Shown piece after piece: positions 51,775-62,173 of a stretch of 64,000 bases of DNA. Positions within the stretch are counted from its first letter, which is position 1, and each line of letters starts with the position of its first letter. A program made the position numbers and the translations under genes. Below the pieces are notes generated by a model. That model had not been told where the DNA came from. It did not search any database and saw only the letters and a list, made by a program, of their open reading frames with translations. This DNA is from Prorocentrum cordatum (taxonomy: Eukaryota > Sar > Dinophyceae > Prorocentrales > Prorocentraceae): contig CAUYUJ010019876.1 of assembly GCA_963575745.1 (NCBI GenBank), positions 86,001 to 150,000 on the forward strand. Direction: 5' to 3'.

Positions 51775-52099
51775 CCTCCCCAGCGCGAGACGGGGCGACG
51801 GTCGGTTGGTAGTAATTCGGGCAGAGCCTCGACACCTGACCAAAGCCCAAAAGGGCTGCAGAGGCGGGGGTGGAGGAGGAGCGGGGGCGCAGGCGCGGGG
51901 AAGATGGGTGGGAGGAGAAGGAGTGGGATGAAGGGGGGAGGGAGGAGGGGGGGGGAGGAGGGAGGGAGGAGGGAGGAAGGTCAGGAGCTGCATGGAGGGA
52001 GGTGGGTCAGGGAGAAGGGAGGAGGGTCAGGGACGGTTGGAGGGGCGCCGCAGACCCGTTTGAGACACTGCCCCGAAAGGTTCCTCCTCCTTCTCCTCC

Positions 52100-52172
52100 C
52101 CCTCCTATGGTTCGGTCCCCAGGGCGAACCTCCCAGGGGCCAGGCGGCCCCTGGGGGCACGGAAAAAAAAAC
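52100..52172 (-). repeat. hairpin repeat (CCCAGGGGCC...GGCCCCTGGG), copy 1
   Basis: The plus strand reads CCTATGGTTCGGTCCCCAGG, then CGAACCTCCCAGGGGCC-AGGC-GGCCCCTGGG, then a poly-A run. The inverted arms give a stem of about 10 bp. Copies recur at 53065, 54990 and 59440. Confidence 0.8.
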
Positions 52173-53064
52173 TGCCAGCCTCCTCCTCGTCCCCCCTTCT
52201 CCTTCTCCTCCTCCTCCTCCTCCTCCTCCTCCTCCTCCTCCTTCCTTCACCACTCGCTTAGGTCCTCTCCCCGCAAGGAAAGCCACGCGCTGTTGAAGGA
52301 CCAGAAATTTGCTAAAGCTGGTCGGGCTGCTCCGGCCTAACTCGGAGTCTCCTTAAGTCCCCCTCCCCTCGTCGCCACGGCTGGCTCGCTTCGAACACTG
52401 AACCCTCGGGAACCTCGCCGAGGCGCATCTGCGTGCACGCCCCCCTGCCCCATGGTCGCCACGGCTGATTCGTTTCGAAATCTGATCCCCCGTATCTGGG
52501 TCAGATCTCGGACGGGGTGGAGGGACCGCGAGCCGTTTCTTGCCCGCGAGCCGCCGAGCACTGTAGCTCGCAGATCGCGCCAGAGAAGCGCTAGGCCCCT
52601 CTTTGGAGACAAAACACCCTTCCCATTCTGTGTCTACACAAGGCGCGGGGCAACCGTCTCGCCACTGCTGTCGTCATCGTCTCGCCACACCACTGCTGTT
52701 GCCATCGCCGCTGATGCCGTCGCACCGCCGCTCCCGCTACGGCCAGCCCCGCAGCCCCGCGCGCGGCAGGCAATCAGCAGGATCTCGTTCGCCACCAGGA
52801 TGGCCAGGAGGCGTTCGCACCTGCGCGGGGCGCGGGGGGAGCGGCCAAGAGCAGGGCAAGTGGATTCAAGGAGGGAGGAGGGTTAGGGAGAGACGACGAG
52901 GGAGGAGGGAGGAGGGAGGAGGGAGGGAGGCGGGCCAGGAGCTGCACGGAGGGAGGAGGGCCAGGGAGGAGGGGGGGGGGAGGGTCAGGGACGGAAGGAG
53001 GGGAGGAGCAGGCCTCTTCCTCTTCCTCCTCTCCTCCGCTTCCTCCTTCTCTTTCCCCCTCCCC

Positions 53065-53140
53065 CTCCTATGGTTTGGCCACCAGGACAAACCTCCCAGG
53101 GGCCAAGCGGCCCCTGGGAGCAGGGAAACCAAAAACTACA
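53065..53140 (-). repeat. hairpin repeat, copy 2
   Basis: It is as copy 1, with CCTATGGTTTGGCCACCAGG and CCCAGGGGCC-AAGC-GGCCCCTGGG, followed by AAACCAAAAAC. Confidence 0.8.
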
Positions 53141-53432
53141 TTGTTTATATGAAAAAAATCCCAATCCTCCTCCTCCTTCCCCTCCTCCCCCTCCTCCTCC
53201 CCCTCCTCCTCTTCGTCCCCCCTCGGAGGGCGGGGCCCTCCATCCCAAGCCCTTCCCTGTCCGCCCCCATCTCCCCCCTCCCCCGTCCCTTCCCCCATCC
53301 GTCACCCCATCCCTTCCTATCCCTCCCTATCTCTCCACATCCCTTCCCATCTCCCTCCCCCCCCCCCTCATTTTTTCAAACCTCGGACTGGCGCTTCCCA
53401 GTCGCCCCTGGCGCTCGAGCGAGCGCCCCCGT

Positions 53433-54200
53433 CTAGGTGCAGCGCGCGAATGTCGCCGCCTTCGTGACCTTGAAGTGCGTGCTCTTGGCCTTGCCTTTGG
53501 CGCACTTGCTCTCGGCCTTCCGCTTCTTCTCCGTGCTGCCCTTGCCCTTGAAGGCCTTGTTGTTCGTGCCCTTGCCCTTGAAGGCCTTGCCCTTGCTCGC
53601 GCCCTTGCCCTTGAAGGCTTTGCTCTTGTCCTTGGAGCTCTGGTCCTTGCCCTTGTTCTTGCTCTTGCCCTTGAAGGCCTTGGTCTTGTCCACGATCTTC
53701 GCGCTGCTCGCGGGCGCGGCGGCGGCGACCTTGGCGGGCGGGGTGGTCGGGGGACCAGAGGTCGTATCGCTGCGGCGCAGGCGGCGCCGCTGCGGCGGCG
53801 TGAGCTCGGCCTGGGGCGTCGGCGGCGGCGTGCCTGGCGGCGTGCCGCGCGGCGTCGGCGGCGGCGGCCCTGGCGGCGTGCCAGCCAAGAGCAACCAGGG
53901 CGTCCGCGGCGCGAACCGCATGGTGCCGAGCGGCGTCCGCGGGCTGAACGGCCTGGCGCCAAGCGGCGTTCGCGGCGAGAACGCCGTCATGATGCCGAGC
54001 GGCGTCCGCGGGCTGAACGGCCTGGCGCCGAGCGGCGTCCGCGGCGAGAGCGCAGGCGTCCGCGGCGACGGGCTGCCTGGAGTCGGCGGAATCGGCCTGG
54101 CCGTGCCTCCAGGGGGGCCCTTGAGAGACGGCGGCGTGCTGGGGCACCACTCCCTGGGAGAGAGGGCTTGACTCGGCGCTGAGTGGTTCAGGCCACGATA
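53433..54200 (-). CDS. Pro-rich repeat / Lys-rich tail protein (5' end unresolved)
   Basis: The frame stays open from at least 54368 and ends at a TAG at 53433. Credible coding starts near 54200, where CCATTTTTTGTTCAG could be an acceptor (cis- or trans-splice). The N-terminal half has imperfect SPRTPLGARPF repeats of 11-12 residues, five or six times. It is followed by TPP repeats and then a Lys/Gly-rich tail with KAFKGKG repeated (KGKAFKGKGTNNKAFKGKG) and a final CAKGKAKSTHFKVTKAATFARC. The tail resembles Lys-rich C-termini of nuclear proteins, but that is charge-based inference. No enzyme domain is visible. Confidence 0.45.
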   Translation of the reverse strand, partial: YRGLNHSAPSQALSPREWCPSTPPSLKGPPGGTARPIPPTPGSPSPRTPALSPRTPLGARPFSPRTPLGIMTAFSPRTPLGARPFSPRTPLGTMRFAPRTPWLLLAGTPPGPPPPTPRGTPPGTPPPTPQAELTPPQRRRLRRSDTTSGPPTTPPAKVAAAAPASSAKIVDKTKAFKGKSKNKGKDQSSKDKSKAFKGKGASKGKAFKGKGTNNKAFKGKGSTEKKRKAESKCAKGKAKSTHFKVTKAATFARCT

Positions 54201-54382
54201 ACTGAACAAAAAATGGCGACGACGACGGCGACGACGAACGACGACGACGACGACGGCGACGACGAACGACGACGACGACGACGGCGGCGACGACGAACGG
54301 CGACGACGGCGGCCACGACATCTACGACGTCGACTTTGGCCGTTCAAAGCGATTGTGGCCTGAACCATTCAGCGCCGATTCA
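54171..54382. repeat. 30-bp inverted repeat pair around a GACGACGAC block
   Basis: GACTCGGCGCTGAGTGGTTC at about 54171 is answered by its inverted copy ending near 54382, with 27 of 30 bases matching. Between them lies an ACG/GACGAC simple repeat. The arms overlap the 5' part of the gene ending at 53433, so LNHSAP.QAL-like peptides appear on both strands. No flanking duplication was found. Confidence 0.6.
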
Positions 54383-55139
54383 GGCCCTCCCGAGCCTCTG
54401 GTCAAGCGACGCGGGCGACGCGGGCGCCGCCTTCGCGACGGTGGGCGATGCGGGCGCCGCCATCGCTGGAGACGAGGGGGGCGATGTTGGGCGAGCCTCA
54501 CGTATGAGAGGGTGGGCGAGCCTCACCTCGATGGCTGGTCAGACGAGCCAAAACGACGGCGGTGGAGGAGAACGAGGAGGAACAGGAGGCGCGACGACGA
54601 GCTGTATAAAGGGAAGAGGGTCAGGGAGGAGTGCGGAGGGTCAGGGGCGGCAGGAGGGTGGCGCGACGACGGCCAAGGCGACGGCGACAGCAGCGGCAGC
54701 GGCGACGTCCACAGGCGACGGCCAAGGCGACGGCGGCCGCGACGAGGACGGGCGAGGGGCGAGGGAGGAGGGAGGAAGGAGGGAGGAGGGTCTGGAGTGG
54801 CATGGAGGGAGAAGGGTCAGGGAGAGACGAGGAGGAACGAGGGAGTAGGGTGGAGGGAGGGAGGAAGGACGAGGGTCAGGATCTGCATGGAGGGAGGAAG
54901 GTCAGGGAGGAGGGGGGAGGGTCAGGGACGGGAGGAGGGGCGGAGCAGGCCTCTTCCTCTTCTTCCTTCTCCTCCTCTTTCCTACTCCCCCTCCTATGGT
55001 TTGGTCCCCAGGCCCCAGGGCGAACCTCCCAGGGGCCAACCTTCCCCTGGGAGTTTACGAAAAAAAAAGGTTAATGGTAGAGAGGCATCTGCCTCCCTAC
55101 CGCTCCTCCTCCTCCTCTTCCCCCCCCCCCTCATCCTCC
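54383..55139. repeat. GGA/GGC-rich spacer with GGTCAGGA repeats
   Basis: AGGGTCAGGA(T/G)CTGCATGGAGGGAGG-type units lie at about 54788-54835 and 54874-54940. The third hairpin repeat copy lies at 54990-55070. No gene is recognised. Confidence 0.55.
54990..55070 (-). repeat. hairpin repeat, copy 3
   Basis: It contains CCTATGGTTTGGTCCCCAGG, then CGAACCTCCCAGGGGCC-AACC-TTCCCCTGGG and a poly-A run. One arm has diverged by two bases. Confidence 0.75.
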
Positions 55140-55186
55140 GCGCCCGCCCTCCATCATCTGGGCGGCGCGCGCCTTCATCGCCATGG
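55137..55186 (-). CDS. possible first exon (low confidence)
   Basis: ATG in the context GGACCATGGCGATGAAGG begins MAMKARAAQMMEGGRGG, then TGA within a few codons unless spliced at GGCGCGGAG/GATGAG. Small, basic N-termini starting MAMKA are common in dinoflagellate proteins, but no downstream exon could be joined. Confidence 0.15.
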
Positions 55187-55299
55187 TCCCTGCTGTCGCC
55201 GCAGTTGTTGCCAATCTGCTTGTGCAGCCTGGCCTGCGGGCGCGAGGGGGGAGGGGGGGGGGCGCGCGGGGATTGGCAAGGGTGGCGCGACGACGGCGA

Positions 55300-55610
55300 C
55301 GGAGACGGCGGCGGCAGCATCGGAGGCGACGGCCAAGGCGACGGCGGCAGCGACAACGTCGGCGACGACCGACGGCGGCCGCGACGGCGACGGCGGCGGC
55401 GATGACGACGGCGGCGGCGTCGGCGATGACCGACGACCGACGACCGACGATCGACGACCGCCGACTGACGACTGACGACGACGACCGACGACCGACGACC
55501 GACGACCGACGACCGACGACCGACGGCCGACGACCGACGATCGACGACGACCGACGACTGACGACCGACGACCGACGACCTACGACCGACGACCGACGAC
55601 GACGACGATA
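55300..55610. repeat. GGCGAC and 7-bp ACCGACG arrays
   Basis: GACGGCGGC-type sequence (55300-55430) runs into nearly pure 7-bp ACCGACG repeats (55430-55605). Confidence 0.9.
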
Positions 55611-55614
55611 CCAC

Positions 55615-55885
55615 CTCAGTTGTCACCCCACACGCCCCTGGGGGTACCACCCGAGGTATCACCCCAACGCGCCCTGGAGGTATCACCCACACGCCCTGGA
55701 GGTACCACCCCACACGCACCTGGAGGTACCACCCACACGAAAAACAGGTACCACCCTCGGCGTGGAGGGTATCACCCCACACGCCCCTGGAGGTACCACC
55801 CGAGGTACCACCAGGTATCACCCCACACGCACCTGGAGGTACCCGAGGTACCACCAGGTACCACCCGAGGTACCACCAGGTACCA
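55615..55885. repeat. minisatellite (CACACGC.CCTGGAGGTACCACC)
   Basis: About nine uneven copies of CCCACACGCCCCTGGAGGTA and GAGGTACCACCAGGT occur. No gene. Confidence 0.85.
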
Positions 55886-56086
55886 CCCTCCTCATCATCC
55901 TTCTCTTCCTCCGTCTCCTCCTCATCCTCACTCTCCTCCTCCTCCTCGCCCTCGTCCCCTCTCCCATCCCTCCTCCTCTATCTTCGACTCGCCTACGCCT
56001 CTGTCATCCGGAGGCACATGAGCGCGCACCTCCGCGCGGAGGTGCGCCGAGGGGCAAGTGATTCGGGCACCTGAAACAGAAAAGGA

Positions 56087-56107
<21 letters not shown>

Positions 56108-56117
<10 letters not shown>

Positions 56118-56240
56118 GGAGGAGGATCCGCGTCACGGATCGTTGCAGAATTTAGCCCGCTGGGGGGGGGGCAGACGCTAAAACGAAACCGATTTAGGCC
56201 CTGACCCCCCTGGGGAGCTAAAAACGGCCCTCCTCCTTCT
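56108..56240 (-). repeat. dispersed repeat (TCAGGGCCTAAATCGG...TTTTAGCGTCTG), copy 2
   Basis: It is inverted relative to the copy at 48120-48240, bounded by GGA on one side and TCC on the other. Confidence 0.75.
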
Positions 56241-56351
56241 CCGAACAAGGAGGAGGAAGATAAGGAGCATCGGGAGGACTATGGTTGTGGAGGAGAACGA
56301 GGAATGTGGAAGAGGATGGGAGGGGGACGCGCCCCCTACTGCCTCAGGCTC

Positions 56352-57871
56352 TCACATCTTGGGCTTCGCCTGGGCCTTCGCCTTGCCCTTCCCGCGGCCC
56401 CTGCCCTTGCCTTTCCCGCGGCCCTTGGTCTTCGGCGCAGCGGCGCGCCTCGCACCGCTATCGCCCTTGCTCTTGCTCGTCGCGGCCTTGCCCTTGTCCG
56501 CGTTCTTGTCCTTGTCCTGGCTCGCGGCCGCGGCGCCCACGATGCACTTCGTCCCGAGCGGAACCCTGCGCTTCGAAGGGCTCGCTTCGACCCCACTTAG
56601 GGCTCGCTTCAAAGGGCTTCCCTGGCCAAGATCCGCGGGCTCCGTCTCGTCCTCTGCCGCGGCCTCCTCTTCGCCGTTCTCCAGCTCGATGTGCCAAGCC
56701 GCCCTCTGATGCTCGGGGGCCTCCTCCAGCAGACCTGTGGCGGCCCTCCTCTCCCTCATCCCTCCTCCTTATCCTCCTCCTCCTTCTCCTCCTCGTCCTC
56801 CTCCATCTTCCTTATTCCCGTGCATGTCCAACTCCTGCTCCTCCTCCCCCACCCCTCCTCCTTTCTCGTCCTCGTCGTCGTCGCGAACCTGAAATCTTGT
56901 CGTAGTACGTGGTAGCCGCCGCCTGCGCCTTCTTCATCTCCTCGATGATCTGCGCGAGCTGGCCCTTATCGTCGATGTGGTTCCTCGCGAGCACGTCCCT
57001 GCCGCTCTCGTAGGCGGCGTCCAAGCCCTTAATCAGGTCGTCTGCTTTACCCTGCAAGGCCTCAGGCACATACTGCTTCGCCGACTCGTCTGAAAGCACC
57101 ATCTGGATGCGAGTCAACTGCGTCACGCTCTCGAGCAAGCTGTCCCGCAACAAGTTGGCCCTGTTGACGAGCCCTTGCGGCAACGGCCTGGCGGGCTTGT
57201 CCTTCTTCTCCTGCTTCACCTTGTTGGCCAACGCCTTTCCCTTCGGCACGATCCTCTCGCCGCCGATGGTGCGCGACTGCTCCCGTGTTTTTTTCCACGG
57301 ACTTATCATGACTGAAAGCGTACTCCGGCACGACGATCATCAGCGCTCCAGTCAGCTCGCACTCGAACTGCGGCGCCCGCTTCTTCAAGGTCTCGAAGCT
57401 CGCTGGATATGTCTTGAAACGGGGCAACTCCGCGGCCTCCAACAAAGTCATGTACTTCCCCCCCTGGTGGAAGGTCTGCTTGTCGCTCTCCGTCTTCGTC
57501 TGCCTGCACTGCTCGATCATCTTCTTCTTCAGGTCCTCGCCGTAGAGGTACTTGGCCTCCGCGAGGAAGGCCTTCTTGTCCTCCACCTCATCCCACGTCT
57601 GGAAGTCGGACGGGTTCCCCACCTTCATGGAATTCACCCTTTTGCGAGCGTTGTTGCAGGGCTTGCAGCGGCATATGGCCTTGCGCGTATCTGTGCCCTC
57701 CTTCACCGTGATGTAGTCCTCCTCGTCCACAGCGCTGAGGTCGTCACCGCAGGTGTCGCAGGTGACCAGCTGCTCCGCCGTGGCCGTCTCCGCGGCCGTG
57801 TCTCCTGGAAGCGGTGACCCACCTGGCGGCGACGGCGCGCCGTTCGCGCTCGCCGCGGGCGAGCAAGACAT
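56352..57871 (-). CDS. two-exon gene, zinc-motif and Lys-rich protein (about 454 aa), frame broken by an A7 run
   Basis: The first exon (57871-56889) starts MSCSPAASANG. Near residues 40-75 it has CDTC and CRCKPC, a likely four-Cys zinc site (CxxC...CxCxxC). A helical charged region follows (DEVEDKKAFLAEAKYLYGED). The frame breaks at a seven-A run (57288-57294 on the plus strand as T7): with one base fewer, reading continues as EQSRTIGGERIVPKGKALAN. A 154-bp intron (56888-56735, TTTCAG/GTTCGC...GCCACAG/GT) joins in phase 1 only if that single base is discounted. The last exon (56734-56352) ends in GRGKGKGRGRGKGKAKAQ. The function is unknown. The break may be a real mutation or a homopolymer sequencing error. 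Confidence 0.62.
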
Positions 57872-58800
57872 CCAAGCGAAATCCAGGGCAGAGCCACTGG
57901 AAGCAAGAGGGCAGAGCCGCTGAAATCGCAAGGCCTAAATTGCTTCGGAACGCGGAGGTCGGGAGGTCGGAGTCGGAGGATGGAAAAGGGCGGAAGTGGA
58001 GGCGGAGAAAGGGTGGAGTCGGAGAGTGGAGGAGGAGGAGGGTCAGGGGCTGCATGGAGGGAGGAGGGTCAGCGAGGAGGGGGGAGGGTCAGGGAGAGAG
58101 GAGGGGGGGGGGAAATGGAGGAGGGAGGAGGGAGGGGGGAGGGAGGAGGGTCAGGAGCTGTATGGAGGGAGGAGGGTCAGGGAGGAGGGAGGAGGGTCAG
58201 GGACGAGAGGAGGGGGGGGGAGGGCGAGGATGAGATGTTGCGAGAGGGCAGGCAGCGGCGGCGAGCGGCGCGCCTTCCCGCCCGCCTGGCAGTGAGCTCC
58301 GTGTTGTTCGTCTGCCAGGGGAACCCGTCCTGCGAGGGCGGAGGACGGCGCGCAATCGCCTCCCTGACGCTGCCGCTCCCCCTCCCCTTGCTGCTGCATT
58401 CCTCCTTGAAAACACATGAAAATAATGTTGCTGTTTCCTCGCGCCGCCCCATTTCGGCCACATGTTTTTCGTGTGGGGTTGCCATGTTTTACGTTGTCCG
58501 TGGGGGGTCCGTGGGGAGAGGGGGCGCCCTGGATGCCGATCGTTCGGTGATTCGGAGCCCTCTTGGGCTTCCTTGGGGGTCTCTTGGGGCACTCATGGCC
58601 CGTCTTGGTGCTAGACGTGCCCCGCCGCTGTTCATCGGACCTCAAGACTACCCCAAGGAGGAGGAGGGAGGAGGAGGAGGAGGAGGAGGAGGAGGAAGAG
58701 TGAGGAACCTCCTGCTTTTCCTCATCCCCTTTCCTCCTCCCCCCCCCCCCCTCTCCCCCTCTCCCTTTCCTCGCTCCCCCCCCCCCCCCCCCCCCCGCCC
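57872..58800. repeat. purine-rich spacer with GGTCAGGAGCTG repeats
   Basis: Two AGGGTCAGG(G/A)GCTG(C/T)ATGGAGGG units lie at 58038 and 58147, with GGAGGAGGG filler. Downstream is a mixed stretch (58260-58640) without a recognised gene, then GGA (58660-58700) and long C runs (58740-58795). Confidence 0.55.
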
Positions 58801-58804
58801 CGCA

Positions 58805-59338
58805 ATGGCAGGTGGCGGGCGGTCCTGAAGCCCATATCGCGTCGGAGCCCACCACCTCGTGCGCACGCTGCTCGCACTGCTTGCGCTCGGCCCAGTTGTC
58901 CAAGGGCGACGCCTCCACCTGCGCGTACGCCCGCGGCGGCGCCCCGCACTCCTCGGCCCAGCTATCCCAGGGCGGCACGTCCACCTGCAGCTGTGCCTGC
59001 GGTGATTTCTGCCGCTTGGGCGACGCCTGGTACGCCCTGTCCGCCACCCGCTGCGCGTGCTGGTCCAAGGGCGCCTTCCTGCCACCAGCTCGGCCGCTGG
59101 CTTCGATGACCTCGAGCGCCGCCAACCTCGCCGACGCCAGGTTCCCCGAGCGGCCGACGCACTGCAAGTCCCTGCCGCCGCAACGCCCACGATCGCGCAC
59201 GGTGACCTTCACCTTGTGGTCCGCCAAGATCTTCGCCGCCTGCGCGCTCGTTAGCGTGCCGCATGGAAGAGGCCCCTTCGTCACAGCGACGGGGCCAAGG
59301 GACTCTGGCCCAAAATCAAACTCCCTTTGAGGATGCAT
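58805..59338 (-). CDS. KH-like domain fragment, 3' boundary unresolved
   Basis: ATG at 59338 opens MHPQREFDFGPESLG. Residues about 25-80 contain AAKILADHKVKVTVRDRGR, then DLQCVGRSGNLASARLAALEVI. This hydrophobic and Gly pattern resembles the second half of a KH RNA-binding fold, but without a clear GxxG loop. Two imperfect 22-residue repeats follow (VDVPPWDSWAEE and VEASPLDNWAER). The frame then runs into a long G/C run near 58800, where an intron probably begins. A GAG/GTTC acceptor-like site precedes the ATG, so this may be an internal exon. Confidence 0.4.
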
Positions 59339-59439
59339 TTTTGAACCTCAAAATGCTGCAGCTTCTCTGCCGACCCCCCCTCCTCCCCCTCCTCGTTTCT
59401 CCGCCCCTCCTCATTCTCTTTCCTCCGCCCCCTCCTACG

Positions 59440-59520
59440 GTTCGGCCCCCAGGGCGAACCTCCCAGGGGCCAAGCGGCCACTGGGAGCAAAGAAAACAAA
59501 AAATCAAAAACCACAAAAAT
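59440..59520 (-). repeat. hairpin repeat, copy 4
   Basis: It contains CCTACGGTTCGGCCCCCAGG, then CGAACCTCCCAGGGGCC-AAGC-GGCCACTGGG and a poly-A-rich end (AAAGAAAACAAAAAATC). Confidence 0.8.
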
Positions 59521-59954
59521 GCTCCTCCTCCTTCTTCTCCTCCTCCTCCCCCTCCTCCTCTTCGCCCTCCCTTAACCCATCCTCCGTTCGCCCCCCCGCG
59601 TCCACCCCCCCCGAACCGCGCCGCCGCCGCGCGCGGCCTGCCCCGCAGGACTGTGGAGGCCGAGCTGGACGTCAAGGCCGACCTACTCTGGGGTTCCATC
59701 GCCGCCTCGGCTGGATTCGCTTCGAAATTCCAGAGAATCAGAACGCGCCCTGCGATTCCGGCGGGGTCCTACCTGGGGGGGGGGGCCGATCTACTTTCTC
59801 GGATTCCGTCGTCGCCTCGGCTGGATTCGCTTCGAAATTCAAAAAATCAACACGCGCCCATCGAGGCCCCGCGAGGCTCGCCTGCGGAGGGAGGAGGAGC
59901 TACTGAGGAGGGGGGAGGGAGGAGGAGGGGGAGGAGGAGAAGGTATGTTTTGCA
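59521..59954. other. spacer with TCC run and GCTGGATTCGCTTCGAAATTC pair
   Basis: A TCC block (59521-59570) and a 107-bp-spaced duplication of CTCGGCTGGATTCGCTTCG (59704 and 59811) are present. No gene. Confidence 0.6.
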
Positions 59955-61740
59955 TCAGCTCGGGCGGACAACCAAGCGGTATTTATCACCGACCCTCCTC
60001 TTCCAGTGAACACTTGTAATCCAAGACACCTGCACCAGCTCATGCACCGCGGTTGGCGCCAGCAACTCGCCGTCTGCGGCAAGCACACGCAAAACAGCAA
60101 AATACGCTTGACGAATAGGGCCTTCCAACCAATGAGCGTCCACGAATGCCACCACTAGGCCGTGTTTGCGCTGCCCTGTCGGATATTGCACATGCGCCAA
60201 ATCTGACGGGGACAACTTCTGCATGCCCACTTCCATGCGCTTCGCCATGAAAACATTAGCGGGCTGCCCAAAGCCCAGCTCAGTTAAAGGATGCAGCAAT
60301 TCAGGTGCATGCTTGACCGCCGACGCCAATCGGTTCGCGGTGAAGGGCCCCCCCTTCGCGCGGGCTTCCAAATCGATTAAAATGCGGACCAAAATCGGCA
60401 GAGACGGATTCTCCATCTTTACATAAAACACACACATTTTCTTGACCAATCTGTTCCTGCGCTCATTGTTGAAACAACTGAGGTTGTGCCCGAATAATTC
60501 CAGACAGTCTGGTATATGATGTTGTAGATGGCCCTTCACCTTCACGCAATCCAAACTCCACAGCTCCAACATCAATCTGTGGTGTTGCTCGAACAAAACT
60601 TTCAACGTACCTACGCGAGCTACGGCAATTTCACCACTTTCCAATATATGGCAAATCCGACCAGCGAACTGCATGCGCTCACTCTGCCGTGGCAAGACAT
60701 TCCTCGGATCCAAAATATATTTACAATAATCCGCTGCCCGCGCCTGCGGGCCAAGGCGCCTCCGACCTGGCAACCCCAAAACACTACAAACTTCATACCA
60801 CGGCTTGGGGGTTTCGACGGGCAGGCGGCGGGCCAAGTGGCTAGGACAAAAAGCAGACGACCGTCAACATCTCCCCAGCAAACGCCTTGATGTGATGCCC
60901 TCGGGTTTTCGACATTCTTGTCGCGAAGAAACGAGTTCCGAGGGACCTGCAGCGAGTGTTGTTCTCGGCGACGAACGACTGCAACGTTCGGTCCAGGTCG
61001 GCCACGTCGATCCCGTAGTCCACCATGTCCAGCAAGAACTCGTTCACCTGAAACTGCAAAACACCGCCCGTGGTAAGGATCACGTGCATCCAATCCCAGT
61101 AACAGCTCGAAACAGGAAAAAATGTTCGCGCAATGTGCTGTCGAACACCAACGATGACGGATCGTAATGCAAACCGAAACTTTGTTGTTTCTGTTTGAAC
61201 TCCCATTTGTTCAACGTGTCTTTCAAAGGTGTCAATCGGTCAACCATTGCCCAATAAGATTCGTCCGTGCGGCGGTCGAATTCGCTTGGCATCGCCGTCT
61301 TGTAATGGCGAAGATACCCGTCCGATTGAATCCTCTCCACGTCACAAGAAATTATGTTCTTGCAACATTGACAGCAAGCCAGCCCGCCAGCTCCGAAGGC
61401 GCCCTGGCGAGGAAGGGGGAGGAAGAGTAGGACAAGGGAGAGGGGGAGGAGGAGGAGGAGGAGGAGAAGGAGGAGGAGGAGGAGGAGGAGGAGGAGAAGG
61501 ATAATGAGGAGGAGGAGGAGGAGGAGGAAGGGCCTTGGCTTCCTTGTGCGCTTTCTCGTCTTGGATCAAGCACGCCAAACGGCCCCTCACGTGGAAAGGC
61601 GCGACGCCACCAGTGCAGAACCGTATGCCCGTACAGAAGTTTGACATATCAGTGAAACACATGTGGAAGATCCAACTACCCAGAGTGCGGGTCGAGAAGC
61701 GGACAGGCTTGTTTTTGTATTCGTTGTAAATCGTTTATAC
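59955..61740 (-). pseudogene. transposase-like gene, frameshifted, with repeat-filled intron
   Basis: Coding character runs through four segments. The 61740-61528 segment ends LACLIQDEKAHKEAK. A TCC-repeat gap (about 61360-61527) is a probable intron. 61345-61115 has SEFDRRTDESYWAMVDRL. 61115-60841 has SCYWDWMHVILTTGGVLQFQ and ends GEMLTVVCFL. 60836-59955 begins ARRLPVETPKPWYEV and includes HRLMLELWSLDCVKVKGHLQ. The WDWMH and DEKAHKE blocks recall a transposase-like family I know from dinoflagellate genomes; I judge it DDE-type but cannot assign the catalytic residues. Frameshifts lie at a six-base A/T run near 61118 and near 60838. The N-terminal part appears to continue at 63750-64000, beyond an inserted 2-kb element. 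Confidence 0.5.
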
Positions 61741-61838
61741 ATTAATTCCCCATATCATAAGATGGGGTTATTGTTATTATTTGGACACTTCATACTCCCT
61801 CCTTCTCCCTCCTCCTCTTTCCTCCTCCCCGCCTGTCG

Positions 61839-62170
61839 GACTTACTCATACTCAGACTTGCTCATGCTCAGACTTACTCCTACACAGACTTACTCATACT
61901 CAGACTGACTCATACTCAGACCTACTCATACTCAGACTTACTCACACTCAGACATACTCATACACAGACTTACTCATACACAGACTTACTCACACCCAGA
62001 CGTACTCAAACACAGACTCACCCATACCCAGACTTACTCATACACAGTATTAGTCATACTCAGACTTACTCATACCCAGGCGTACACATACACAGACTTT
62101 CTCATGCACAGACCTACTCATACCCAGATTTACTCATACACAGACTTACTCATACTCAGGCATACTCATT
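61839..62170. repeat. 16-bp array (ACTTACTCATACACAG), copy 2
   Basis: About 20 units, matching the array at 48536-48890. Confidence 0.92.
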
Positions 62171-62173
62171 TTC

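Larger units (their letters stand above)
51850..53430. repeat. purine/pyrimidine-rich spacer with recurrent repeats
   Basis: There are GGA-rich blocks (51860-51975, 52880-53010), TCC-rich blocks (52075-52245, 53010-53240) and two copies of the hairpin repeat. A tandem pair of GTCGCCACGGCTG(G/A).TCG.TTCGAA lies at about 52371-52480 and recurs in CC(T)CGGCTGGATTCGCTTCGAAATTC form at 59703 and 59810. No gene is recognised. Confidence 0.6.
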
